DNA of 43,425 nucleotides. It comes from an uncultured Pseudomonadota bacterium (GTDB lineage: Bacteria > Myxococcota_A > UBA796 > JAFGLY01). Made by a program: the position numbers and the translations under genes. This document shows, piece by piece, positions 15,311 through 23,194 of the stretch. Positions within the stretch are counted from its first letter, which is position 1. The number at the start of each line of letters is the position of its first letter. The DNA is taken from NCBI GenBank assembly GCA_937912125.1, contig CALDOK010000068.1, forward strand, positions 1 through 43,425, given 5' to 3'. The notes beneath the pieces were generated by a model. That model was not told the DNA's origin. It worked only from the letters and a program-made list of their open reading frames with translations, and ran no database searches.

Positions 15311-16531
15311 CTACTCGAGCTGCAGCTCCACCTGGACGGCGCGGTGGTCGGAGCAGCTGAGGTCTTGCTCGCAGTGGCAGTCCACCGTCTCGGCGCTCAC
15401 GGCGTGGAGATCCGGCGTGGTGTAGACGTAGTCGATGCGCAGGGGCAGCCAGCCGTCCACATGGCGGGTGGTGCCCGGGCCGCGGCCTGCCTGCTGCCAG
15501 GCATCGCCGAGCTGCCGGCGGAGGTTGACGTGCACGGCGCTGTCGGGTGTGGAGTTGAAGTCGCCGGCGATGACCGTGGGGTCCTGGAAGCCGGCCACCA
15601 GGCGGCGCACGGCGGCGACCTGCTCGGCCTGGGTGGCCACCGCCTCCTCCATCTGGGTGAGCAGCGCGGCGAGGGGACCAAGCTCGCCCCGGGCGCCGGC
15701 TCGCAGGGCTCGATCCACCTCGCGCATGGTCACGCCGTAGGGCAGGACGTGCAGGGCCAGCACATTGAAGGTGCGCTGCCCATCGCTGATCTCGGTGAAG
15801 ACGTAGCGCCAGCCCGGGGGCAGGGGCAGGTCCCGGGCGCGGGTGATCTGCCAGGCGCCGTGGCTGGGCACACAGACCGCCAGGCCCCCTGTGCCCTTGC
15901 CGCCGCGTCCGTAGTAGTCGATCTGCTCGCAGCCCATGCCCAGCTCTTCTGCCAGGCCTTCGAGGCGTCGTCCGCTGATCTCGAGGAGCACCAGAGCGTC
16001 GGGTCGGGAATCACGGATGGTGGCCAGCACCCCTTCGCGGGCGTCATCGAGGGCGCAGCGGGGCTCGTCCGGATCGGCGAAGGCCCCCAGCCGGCCGACG
16101 TTCCAGGTCAACACGCGCAGGGGCTCGGCGCCACCGTCCGCGCGGCTGGGCAGGTGACAGACCGGCGCGCAGGCGTCGCCGCGGATCCCGGCCTCGAGGC
16201 CCAGGTGCAGCAGGCCCAGCAGCCACATCCAGCGGGAGCGGCGGGCCAGCAGCAGGGCCAGCAGCAGCCCCCAGCAGGCCAGTCCGTGCAGCCAGGGCAG
16301 CAGCAGCACCACGATCACCAGGGGCGCCGCGGGGGTGGTGTCCACCCGGCCCATGATGGTCACGCCCCACAGCACGCCCAGCCCCCACAGCAACAGCAGC
16401 CAGCCCAGGCAGCCCAGGCGGGAGCGCGGCGGTGGAGCTGGCCCGTCAGGGGTGAGCTCGGGCGGCTCGAGGGTGAGCTCGTGCTCGTGCTCGTGCTCGG
16501 TGTGCGGCGGTGCGGGCGACGGCTCGCTCAT
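15311..16531 (-). CDS. Membrane-anchored endonuclease/exonuclease/phosphatase-family protein
   Basis: A 406-residue protein. The N-terminus carries an acidic/His segment (TEHEHEHELT, from a CTCGTG-type codon repeat), followed by about three transmembrane helices (roughly residues 40-125). The C-terminal EEP domain follows: RVLTWNVGRLG with the metal-site Asn, VLLEISGRRL with the conserved Glu, VIAGDFNSTPDS, and CSDHRAVQVEL at the end, giving the Asp-His pair. The family cleaves phosphodiester or phosphate ester bonds in nucleic acids, lipids or inositol phosphates. The membrane anchor argues for an external or membrane substrate. Start 16531 is chosen because the 33-residue upstream extension (to 16630) overlaps the next gene. 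Confidence 0.83.
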   Translation of the reverse strand: MSEPSPAPPHTEHEHEHELTLEPPELTPDGPAPPPRSRLGCLGWLLLLWGLGVLWGVTIMGRVDTTPAAPLVIVVLLLPWLHGLACWGLLLALLLARRSRWMWLLGLLHLGLEAGIRGDACAPVCHLPSRADGGAEPLRVLTWNVGRLGAFADPDEPRCALDDAREGVLATIRDSRPDALVLLEISGRRLEGLAEELGMGCEQIDYYGRGGKGTGGLAVCVPSHGAWQITRARDLPLPPGWRYVFTEISDGQRTFNVLALHVLPYGVTMREVDRALRAGARGELGPLAALLTQMEEAVATQAEQVAAVRRLVAGFQDPTVIAGDFNSTPDSAVHVNLRRQLGDAWQQAGRGPGTTRHVDGWLPLRIDYVYTTPDLHAVSAETVDCHCEQDLSCSDHRAVQVELQLE

Positions 16532-16586
16532 GGGGCTCTTCGTGGGCCTCGGCCCTGCGTGTGGAGGAGACCGGGGAGGTGGACCT

Positions 16587-17348
16587 CTATTCCACTGGAG
16601 CGACCCTGGGTCTGTCCAGCATGAGCACAATGCCCAGACCCGGCGCGTCGAAGGTGATGGCTCGCTCCAGGGTGAAGGCTTCGCCGTCCTTGGGTTCGAT
16701 GGTGAACCGGTGGTTGCCTTCGGAGAGCTCGAGCTTCAGGGGCAGCACCCCCCTCGGCTCACCGTCCACACTCACCCTGGCGCCCGCCAGCTCCTGAGAG
16801 TGGAGCGTGACCCGTCCGGTGACCGGTGGAGAGGTGGGGTCCGGTGCGACGGGCTGGGGGAGCGCCGCGGCACCCTGGAGCTCGACGAGCAGAAACTCGC
16901 CCCTGGCGCCCTGGATCATCAGGCTGCGCTCGACGCTCGCCAAGGGGATGTCCACCGGGGCCATCCCCAGGCTGCGATCGTCCACGACCACCTGCAGACG
17001 AGAGGCGTGGTCGGTGCCGGATAGGCGCAGGCTGGGCAGCTCGCCCGCATCGGATGCAGAGGGCTCGAGCTGGACGGTCAGGTCCATGGACCCCTCCAAA
17101 AAAACCTCCGCCACCAGCATCAGGTTCGTTCCCTCCGCGGACTTCAACAGGAAGCGGTGTGTGCCGGCGCGCAGATCCAGTGTCGCGGGTGGCGCCGCCA
17201 CCTTCCAGTCATCGACGAACAGGCTCGTGCCCTCGTCCGTGGTGCCCTCGAACCTCACCTTGGCGGTGTCCTCGGCCAGTGCAGGGGAAGCCAGGAGCAG
17301 GCCCAGGGCCGCTGTGCTCGCGGTGCGGAACAGGCGCGCTCGTGCCAT
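16587..17348 (-). CDS. Exported PEGA-like domain protein
   Basis: A 253-residue protein with a signal peptide (MARARLFRTASTAALGLLLASPALA). The mature protein has repeated beta-sandwich-like units. The last one, VSVDGEPRGVLPLKLELSEGNHRF (read in parts), fits the PEGA pattern of a short strand with DG, a turn with G-x-x-P-L, and a strand ending in G-x-H. Earlier segments around LFVDDWKV and QVVVDDRSLGMAPVDIPL look like diverged copies. PEGA domains are usually surface or ligand-binding modules. It precedes the EEP gene on the same strand by 55 bp. Confidence 0.68.
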   Translation of the reverse strand: MARARLFRTASTAALGLLLASPALAEDTAKVRFEGTTDEGTSLFVDDWKVAAPPATLDLRAGTHRFLLKSAEGTNLMLVAEVFLEGSMDLTVQLEPSASDAGELPSLRLSGTDHASRLQVVVDDRSLGMAPVDIPLASVERSLMIQGARGEFLLVELQGAAALPQPVAPDPTSPPVTGRVTLHSQELAGARVSVDGEPRGVLPLKLELSEGNHRFTIEPKDGEAFTLERAITFDAPGLGIVLMLDRPRVAPVE

Positions 17349-17426
17349 GCCTAACCCTCCTCGACGGTGCGAAGGGGAACGATACCACTTGCGGTGGCCG
17401 AAGTCGGGCCTCCTTCGACCCCGGCG

Positions 17427-18005
17427 TCAGCCCCGCACCCGGCTCGCTGCCTGCTGGAGGGCGGCGCGCACCTCGTCGTCCACTTCGCTGGGATCGCCGA
17501 TGCGGAAGCGGCGGGTGAAGCGTGGGTTGTTCGTCTTGTAGCGCGCCAGGCGTTCGGTCTCGGGGCTGTCCTCGGGCAGGGCCAGCTCGAGGTCGACCAG
17601 GGCGTTGGTCCGGGGGTGGACGATGGCGAACTGCGCCCGGTTGCGCACGCTGCTGTAGGTCTTGCAGACCTCGAGGGCGGCGTCGTCGCCGGTGGCCAGG
17701 CCCGCGGCCACCAGGGCGTCGTAGATGGGCCGCAGGTGGGCCTTCTTGCCGCTGTACAGCTCGGCCACCAGATCGGCTGGGCGCTCGTACTGGTCGACCC
17801 TGCCGGGATCGGTCACCCCCCAGGCGATCCACTGGGCCTGGTTGTGGTTCAGGCCGTGCTCGGCCTTGAGCCAGGCGGTCAGGGCCTGGTGTCTCGGGAT
17901 GCCGGCACCCCGGGCCAGCTCCACCCACTGCTCGAAGGTCTGGCCGGTGTCGTCGGGGAGCCTGGCGATCATGCGCTGCAGCATCTGCAAAGGGGTCTTG
18001 GCCAT
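17427..18005 (-). CDS. DUF4287/DUF5655 domain protein
   Basis: A 192-residue cytosolic protein. The N-terminal part resembles DUF4287 (TGQTFEQWVELARGAG, AWLKAEHGLNHNQAQWIA). The C-terminal part resembles DUF5655 (ELYSGKKAHLRPIYDALVAAG, then CKTYSSVRNRAQFAIVHP). Both are small domains of unknown function often found together in bacteria. A strong ribosome-binding site (AAGGAGG, about 4 bp from the ATG) precedes the start on the minus strand. It is divergent from the MopE/FG-GAP lipoprotein. Confidence 0.8.
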   Translation of the reverse strand: MAKTPLQMLQRMIARLPDDTGQTFEQWVELARGAGIPRHQALTAWLKAEHGLNHNQAQWIAWGVTDPGRVDQYERPADLVAELYSGKKAHLRPIYDALVAAGLATGDDAALEVCKTYSSVRNRAQFAIVHPRTNALVDLELALPEDSPETERLARYKTNNPRFTRRFRIGDPSEVDDEVRAALQQAASRVRG

Positions 18006-18138
18006 GGGGCCTCCTTTCTTGGTTGTCCTTGCAGCTACTCACCTGGTCGTGGGTGGCCAGCGCCGATGATACGATTAGGCGGCGCTCCGTGAGCTCTCCG
18101 ACAACGCTGTGCCGTCGGCGGTCGGATCCGGAGGAACC

Positions 18139-20223
18139 ATGCGCCCGCACCTGCTGCTCCCCCTGCTGCTCTTGGCCGTCGCCTGTGGCGACAAGGACGA
18201 CACAGGGTCCGCCGTGGATCAGGACGGCGACGGCTTCACCCGCTCCGAGGACTGCGACGACGGCGACGCCAACGTCCACCCCGGCGCCTCCGAGCGGGCC
18301 TACAACGGCGTAGATGACGACTGCGACGGCTCCACCCCCGACGACGATCTGGACGCCGACGGGTATGGCGTGGATGACGACTGCGATGACGAGGACCCCG
18401 ACGCCTTCCCCGGCGGGCTCGAGGTCTGCGACGGCGTCGATAACGACTGCAACGGTGCGGTGGACGATCAGGCCCTGGACACCCTGGTCTGGTACGCCGA
18501 CTACGACAGTGACGGCTACGGCGATCCCGACGCCCAGGTCCTGGCCTGCCAAGCCCCCCCCGCCCACGTGGCCGACGACTCGGACTGCGACGACACCGAC
18601 GCCGAGATCCATCCCGGTGCGGAGGAGCCCTACGATCTCGTGGACAACGACTGCGACGGCCTGGTGGACGAGGAGGGCGGTGCCCCCCTGTTCGAGTGGT
18701 TCCACGACGGCGATGGCGACGGCTACGGCGACGCCTACGACATGATCGAGGCTGAGGAGCAACCCTACGGCTACGTGCCCAACGACAACGACTGCGACGA
18801 CCTGGACCCGGAGATCTTTCCCGGCGCCGAGGAGCGATGCAACACTCTGGACGACGACTGCGATGTGCAGATCGACGAAGATGAGGCCTGCGTCGAGCTG
18901 GACATCGGCTCTGCCGAGGACGGGTGGATCGGCGACGCCTACGGCGACATGGCCGGCTGGGCCCTCGACGGGGGCCAGGACCTGACCGGTGACGGCAGCG
19001 ACGACTTCATCATCGGTGCTCCGGGCTCCTCCTCTGGTGGTCAGTTCTACTTCATGCCCGGTGAGTACCTGGGGTACTACTCGGGCCTGGAGCTCGACGT
19101 GGCCTCGTCCTCGGGGGCGATCACCTGGGCTACCGCCATGGCCGGCGCAGAGCTGGGTGACGACGTGGCCCTGTTCCCCGATGTGGACGGCGACGGCGAG
19201 GTGGACTTCGGCGCGGGCGCCCCCGAGGCCGACGGCACCGGCCTGGTGGTGCTGTGGTTCTCGAGCATCGAGGACTACAGCTACGTCTCCATCTCCGGCG
19301 GTCGCTCCGAGATGGGTGGTGTGGCCTCGGCCGGCGACGTGGATCATGACGGGCTGTCCGACATCCTGGTCGGCGGCCCGGGGGTCACCTCGGACGTGGG
19401 CGACGAGGGCTTCGCCGAGCTGTTCCTGGGGCATCCCAGGGATCAGATGGTCGCGGGTGAGTACTGGATGGGGCTCAACGCCGACGATCAGCTCGGCTCT
19501 GAGCTCGACTCCGCGGGTGACGTCGACGGCGACGGCTACGACGAGCTGCTCCTCGCCGCCCAGGGCTACCCCGCCGACGGCCGCGTGGGCGCGGTGTGGA
19601 TGGTCATGGGCCGCGGTGTCTGGCCTGGGAGCGAAGGCAGCCTGGAAGACGCTGAGCACATCTTCGTGGGTGAAGACAGCGGCGACTACGCCGGCCACGC
19701 CCTGGCGGGAGGGCAGGACTTCAACGCGGACGGCTACGAGGACTTCGTGATCTCCTCGCCCTACCACGACAGCGGCGCCGGATCCGAGGGCGTGGTCTAC
19801 GTTTGGTCCGGCGGCTCATTGTGGGGAGGTCCCAGCACGTCGTCCTCCCTGGCGTCCTCACCGGTCACCTTCGTGGGCGAGGCCGCGTCCAGCCGTGCGG
19901 GCTGGGCCGTCGAGCTTGTCCCCGACTTCGACGGCGACGGCGCCGCGGATCTGGCGGTGGGCGCTCCCTATGTCAGCAGTGGTAGCGCCCTGTGCGGCAA
20001 GGTCTACATGCTCAGCGGCGGCCCCAGGGCCTGGGTTGGCGTCAACGCCTTGGCCGATGCCTCCATCTCCTGGCTGGGCGAAGCCCCTGGAGACCACCTG
20101 GGCTCGGCCATCGCGGCCGGCGACGCGGACGCCGACGGCCTGTCCGATCTGCTGCTGGGTGCCCCCGACGCCGACGACAGCGGCAGCTCGTCCGGGAGCG
20201 TGTACCTGGTCCTGGGCTGGTAG
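18139..20223 (+). CDS. Lipoprotein with MopE-type Ca-binding repeats and FG-GAP repeats
   Basis: A 694-residue surface-type lipoprotein started at 18139 (GGAGGA before the ATG). The signal ends in VAC, giving MRPHLLLPLLLLAVAC. Residues of about 25-260 hold four to five MopE-like units of the form DxDGDGY...DCDDxD...HPGAxE...DNDCDG, expected to bind calcium. The rest is a set of about seven FG-GAP/integrin-alpha units such as DLTGDGSDDFIIGAPG, DVDGDGEVDFGAGAPE, DVDGDGYDELLLAAQG and DADADGLSDLLLGAPD, which typically fold as a beta-propeller. A cell-surface adhesion or carbohydrate-contact role is the usual guess. The upstream frame extension to 18109 is not needed. Confidence 0.87.
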   Translation: MRPHLLLPLLLLAVACGDKDDTGSAVDQDGDGFTRSEDCDDGDANVHPGASERAYNGVDDDCDGSTPDDDLDADGYGVDDDCDDEDPDAFPGGLEVCDGVDNDCNGAVDDQALDTLVWYADYDSDGYGDPDAQVLACQAPPAHVADDSDCDDTDAEIHPGAEEPYDLVDNDCDGLVDEEGGAPLFEWFHDGDGDGYGDAYDMIEAEEQPYGYVPNDNDCDDLDPEIFPGAEERCNTLDDDCDVQIDEDEACVELDIGSAEDGWIGDAYGDMAGWALDGGQDLTGDGSDDFIIGAPGSSSGGQFYFMPGEYLGYYSGLELDVASSSGAITWATAMAGAELGDDVALFPDVDGDGEVDFGAGAPEADGTGLVVLWFSSIEDYSYVSISGGRSEMGGVASAGDVDHDGLSDILVGGPGVTSDVGDEGFAELFLGHPRDQMVAGEYWMGLNADDQLGSELDSAGDVDGDGYDELLLAAQGYPADGRVGAVWMVMGRGVWPGSEGSLEDAEHIFVGEDSGDYAGHALAGGQDFNADGYEDFVISSPYHDSGAGSEGVVYVWSGGSLWGGPSTSSSLASSPVTFVGEAASSRAGWAVELVPDFDGDGAADLAVGAPYVSSGSALCGKVYMLSGGPRAWVGVNALADASISWLGEAPGDHLGSAIAAGDADADGLSDLLLGAPDADDSGSSSGSVYLVLGW

Positions 20224-20235
20224 CGGGGCCAGCGT

Positions 20236-20280
20236 CGGCTCCATCGGCTCCATCGGCTCCATCGGCTCCATCGGCTCCGT
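20236..20280 (+). repeat. Tandem 9-bp repeat, five units
   Basis: Five units of CGGCTCCAT, the last one CGGCTCCGT, lie in the gap between the MopE/FG-GAP gene and the radical SAM gene. It could be a slippage product. Length polymorphism would be expected between strains. Confidence 0.9.
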
Positions 20281-20321
20281 CGGCACAGCCTGGCGAGGGG
20301 CGGTGGGGTTAGGGCTTCGCC

Positions 20322-21407
20322 ATGATTCCTCTCTTGAAGCGTCTGGGCTATCGGCCCTACCAGGTGGTCTGGGAGCTCACCCTGGCCTGCGATCTCAACT
20401 GTCGCCACTGCGGGTCCCGGGCCGGCAAGGCGCGCCCCGACGAGCTCAGCACGCCCGAGGCCCTGGCCCTGTGCGATGAGCTGGTGGCCTTGGGCACCCG
20501 CCGGGTCACCCTGGCGGGGGGCGAGCCCACCCTGCGGCAGGACTGGCCCTTGATCGCCAACGCGCTGACCAGCAAGGGCGTGCGGGTCAACATCTTGAGC
20601 AACGGCCGCAGCTGGGACGCGGACAAGGCCCGCATGGTCAAGCTGTACGGGCTCGAGTCCGTGGCCTTCAGTGTGGATGGCTGCGAGGCCACCCACGACT
20701 ACGTTCGCCGCATCGATGGTCAGTGGCGGCACCTGCTTGCCAGCATCGACCTCACCCGCGCCGCGGGCGTGCAGGTCTCGGTGGTCACCATGCTCAACCG
20801 CCGCAACATGGATGAGCTCGAGCAGCTCCGCGCCGTCCTGGCCGAGCACGACGTGGCCTCGTGGCAGCTTCAGCTGGGCAACCCCACCGGCAACATGGCC
20901 GACCACCCGGATCTGGTCATCCGGCCCTCCGACGTGCTCGATCTGATCCCCCGCATCGCGGCCCTCAAGCAGCTGCCCGGGCGCCCCAAGGTCTACCCAG
21001 CCGACAACATCGGCTACTTCGGCGAGCACGAGGCCGTGCTGCGGGATCGCAGCAAGGTTGTGCCCTTCTGGGTGGGCTGTCGCGCGGGCTGCCACGTGCT
21101 GGGCATCGAGAGCAACGGCAACATCAAGGGCTGCCTGTCCCTGCCCTCGGCCATGAACGACGAGGACCGCTTCGTCGAGGGCAACATCCGTGAGCGCTCC
21201 CTCACGGAGATCTGGAAGGACCCCGACGCCTTCGCCTACAACCGCAAGTTCAGCGTCGAGCAGCTCGAGGGCTACTGCCGCGAGTGCGCGTACGCCGAGA
21301 TCTGCCGCGGCGGCTGCGGCTGGACCAGCTTCGCCCACGTGGGCGAGATGGGTGGCAACCCGTATTGCTACTACCGGCAGCTGAATGAGCGGGAGGCCGG
21401 GGCCTGA
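20322..21407 (+). CDS. Radical SAM/SPASM-type enzyme
   Basis: A 361-residue radical SAM enzyme. The cluster motif is Cys23-x3-Cys27-x2-Cys30 (CDLNCRHC), followed by LAGGEPTLR, ILSNGR and FSVDG, the expected SAM-binding strands. The C-terminal region has SPASM-like cysteines: GCRAGCHVLGIESNGNIKGC, then CRECAYAEICRGGCGW, then a final Cys in NPYCYYRQ. Such enzymes typically modify peptides or proteins, or act in cofactor synthesis. It faces a 142-residue Cys/Asp repeat protein tail to tail with a 2-bp gap, making that protein a candidate substrate, unproven. Start ATG 20322 lies in the gap after the 9-bp tandem repeat; its ribosome site is weak. Confidence 0.86.
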   Translation: MIPLLKRLGYRPYQVVWELTLACDLNCRHCGSRAGKARPDELSTPEALALCDELVALGTRRVTLAGGEPTLRQDWPLIANALTSKGVRVNILSNGRSWDADKARMVKLYGLESVAFSVDGCEATHDYVRRIDGQWRHLLASIDLTRAAGVQVSVVTMLNRRNMDELEQLRAVLAEHDVASWQLQLGNPTGNMADHPDLVIRPSDVLDLIPRIAALKQLPGRPKVYPADNIGYFGEHEAVLRDRSKVVPFWVGCRAGCHVLGIESNGNIKGCLSLPSAMNDEDRFVEGNIRERSLTEIWKDPDAFAYNRKFSVEQLEGYCRECAYAEICRGGCGWTSFAHVGEMGGNPYCYYRQLNEREAGA

Positions 21408-21409
21408 AC

Positions 21410-21838
21410 CTACTCCGTGGACACCCCGTACAGCTCGTCGCTCACGCAGGCGGGGTCGTCGCTGCAGTCGGGGTCGTCGCAGTCGATCAGGCCGTCGTCG
21501 TCGTCGTCCTGCTCGTTGGTGCAGTCCATCTCGGCCGGCGGCGCGCCGTACTCGTCCACAGCCTCGCAGGCGGGGTCGTCGTCGCAGTCGGGGTCGTCGC
21601 AGTCGGTGAGGCCATCGTCGTCGTTGTCCACGACGTCGTCGCAGATCCCCTCGAAGTTACCGGAGTCGAAGGTGGCGGCGTACAGGGGCACCGCCTGATC
21701 CTTCTCGAAGCAGGCGGTCATGGCGCCCGACGCCACCAGCGCCGCGCCCGCCCAGCGCACCGCCTTGACGGTGCTGTTGCCGGCATCGAGCTCATCGCAC
21801 AGGGACTGCAGATAGGCCTTGAGGGTGGCGGGATCCAT
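21410..21838 (-). CDS. Small Cys/Asp-repeat protein, candidate radical SAM partner
   Basis: A 142-residue acidic protein started at 21838 with GGAGGAA at ideal distance. Residues 1-24 are a polar, helix-prone segment (MDPATLKAYLQSLCDEL). A hydrophobic stretch follows (AVRWAGAALVASGAMTAC), ending in Cys like a weak lipobox. Then come two units of about 26 residues, each with four Cys and many Asp (the first contains DNDDDGLTDCDDPDC, the second DDDDDGLIDCDDPDC). Each is followed by a Tyr motif, DEYGAPPAE and DELYGVSTE, and a third such motif, PLYAATF, precedes the first unit. The Cys/Asp units resemble Ca-binding repeats common in Myxococcota proteins. It could be a lipoprotein or a modified-peptide substrate; neither is proven. 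Confidence 0.7.
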   Translation of the reverse strand: MDPATLKAYLQSLCDELDAGNSTVKAVRWAGAALVASGAMTACFEKDQAVPLYAATFDSGNFEGICDDVVDNDDDGLTDCDDPDCDDDPACEAVDEYGAPPAEMDCTNEQDDDDDGLIDCDDPDCSDDPACVSDELYGVSTE

Positions 21839-22045
21839 GTTTCCTCCGATCTTGGTGTGCAGGGTAGCATGGCCCGTGCCCACCTGGGTCGTCGGGCTGC
21901 GCTCCCCCGCGCGGAGGGGCCTGGAGGCTGGGCCTGGCTCAGAGAGTGTGGGCGCTCGAGCCCGTACCCGGCTAGGGCGGTCCTGGGATGGACGCTCAGC
22001 GCATGGGCGGCCGGCCAGGAGGTTCAGCCAGGAGGTCTCACCACG

Positions 22046-23083
22046 ATGCGCATCCCCGAGCGGCTGGCTCCGCTGGTTGACCAGGGCATCATCGACGAGG
22101 TGCTGCGACCCCTCATGAGCGGCAAGGAGGCCCAGGTCTACCTGGTGCTCGCTGGGGGCGAGGTCCGGGTGGCCAAGGTCTACAAGGAGCTGGACCAGCG
22201 CAGCTTCCGGAATCGCTCGGAGTACACGGACGGCCGCCGCGTGCGCAACAGCCGGGAGGCGCGGGCCATCGCCAAGCGCAGCAGCTTCGGCCGCAGCCTG
22301 GACGAGCAGGCCTGGCACAACGCCGAGGTGGACGCGCTGTTCCGCATCCACGCGGCGGGCGTGCGGGTTCCGGAGCCCTTCGAGTTCGTCGACGGCGTGC
22401 TGGTGATGGAGCTGGTGCAGGACGAACACGGCGAGCCCGCCCCTCGCCTGGCCGATCTGTCCCTGAGCCGAGACGAGGCCCGGGGCATCTTCGACCACCT
22501 CCTTCGCGAGGTGGTGCGTATGCTCTGCGGCGGCGTCGTACACGCGGACCTGTCGGACTTCAACGTGCTGCTGGCCCACGACGGCCCGGTGCTCATCGAC
22601 TTCCCCCAGTGCGTCGATCCCGCCCACAACAACAACGCTCGGCGCCTGTTGATCCGCGACGTGGACAACCTCTGCCGCATCCTGGGGCGCTTCGCTCCCG
22701 AGCTGCGGCGCATGCGCTACGGCCAGGAGATGTGGGACCTGTACGAGGAGGGCGAGCTGCGTCCCGACTCCCCGCTCACAGGCAAGCGCCGCCGCCAGGC
22801 CAAGGCCGACACCGACTCGCTGCTGGCCGAGATCGAGGACCTGGAGCGGGAGGCCCGCGAGCGCCGCGAGGCCCTGGGCTTGCCACCCGCCGCCCCCCCC
22901 AGGGCGCCGGTTCACATCCTCCAGGTTGCGCCCGGGCCCGAGCCCGAGCCCGAAGCCCAGAGTGCTCCTGCACCCTCCAAGCGCAAGCGTTCCCGGCGTC
23001 GGCGCCGGGGCGGTGGCGGTGGCGGTGGTGGCGGCGGTGGCGGTAGTGGGGCTCCGTCTGGTCCCCGAAAGCGCAGGCGCTGA
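22046..23083 (+). CDS. RIO-type serine/threonine protein kinase with Gly/Arg tail
   Basis: A 345-residue kinase of the RIO family started at 22046 (GGAGG 11 bp upstream). The ATP loop region reads MSGKEAQVYLVLAGG, the catalytic loop HADLSDFNVLL has His166 and Asp168, and the metal-binding IDFPQCV follows near residue 184. RIO1-like kinases in bacteria are little understood; in archaea and eukaryotes they act in ribosome maturation. After residue 260 the protein turns into a charged helix, then a Pro/Ala/Glu linker, then a KRKRSRRRRR cluster with 12 consecutive Gly and a final RKRRR. Such a tail could bind RNA. The repeat is GC-rich and length-variable. Confidence 0.88.
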   Translation: MRIPERLAPLVDQGIIDEVLRPLMSGKEAQVYLVLAGGEVRVAKVYKELDQRSFRNRSEYTDGRRVRNSREARAIAKRSSFGRSLDEQAWHNAEVDALFRIHAAGVRVPEPFEFVDGVLVMELVQDEHGEPAPRLADLSLSRDEARGIFDHLLREVVRMLCGGVVHADLSDFNVLLAHDGPVLIDFPQCVDPAHNNNARRLLIRDVDNLCRILGRFAPELRRMRYGQEMWDLYEEGELRPDSPLTGKRRRQAKADTDSLLAEIEDLEREARERREALGLPPAAPPRAPVHILQVAPGPEPEPEAQSAPAPSKRKRSRRRRRGGGGGGGGGGGGSGAPSGPRKRRR

Positions 23084-23194
23084 CGCGCGGACCCTCCCCT
23101 CTGTGGGCGGGCCACCATGCCTCTGGGGCTGGGTGGCGATAGGGATTTCCATGGTTCGGGGCGCACCAGGCGCCCTCGCAGGTGGAGGCCTCCA

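Noticed and set aside
20236..20280. CRISPR or regulatory array
   Set aside because: It is a simple 9-bp tandem repeat without spacers.
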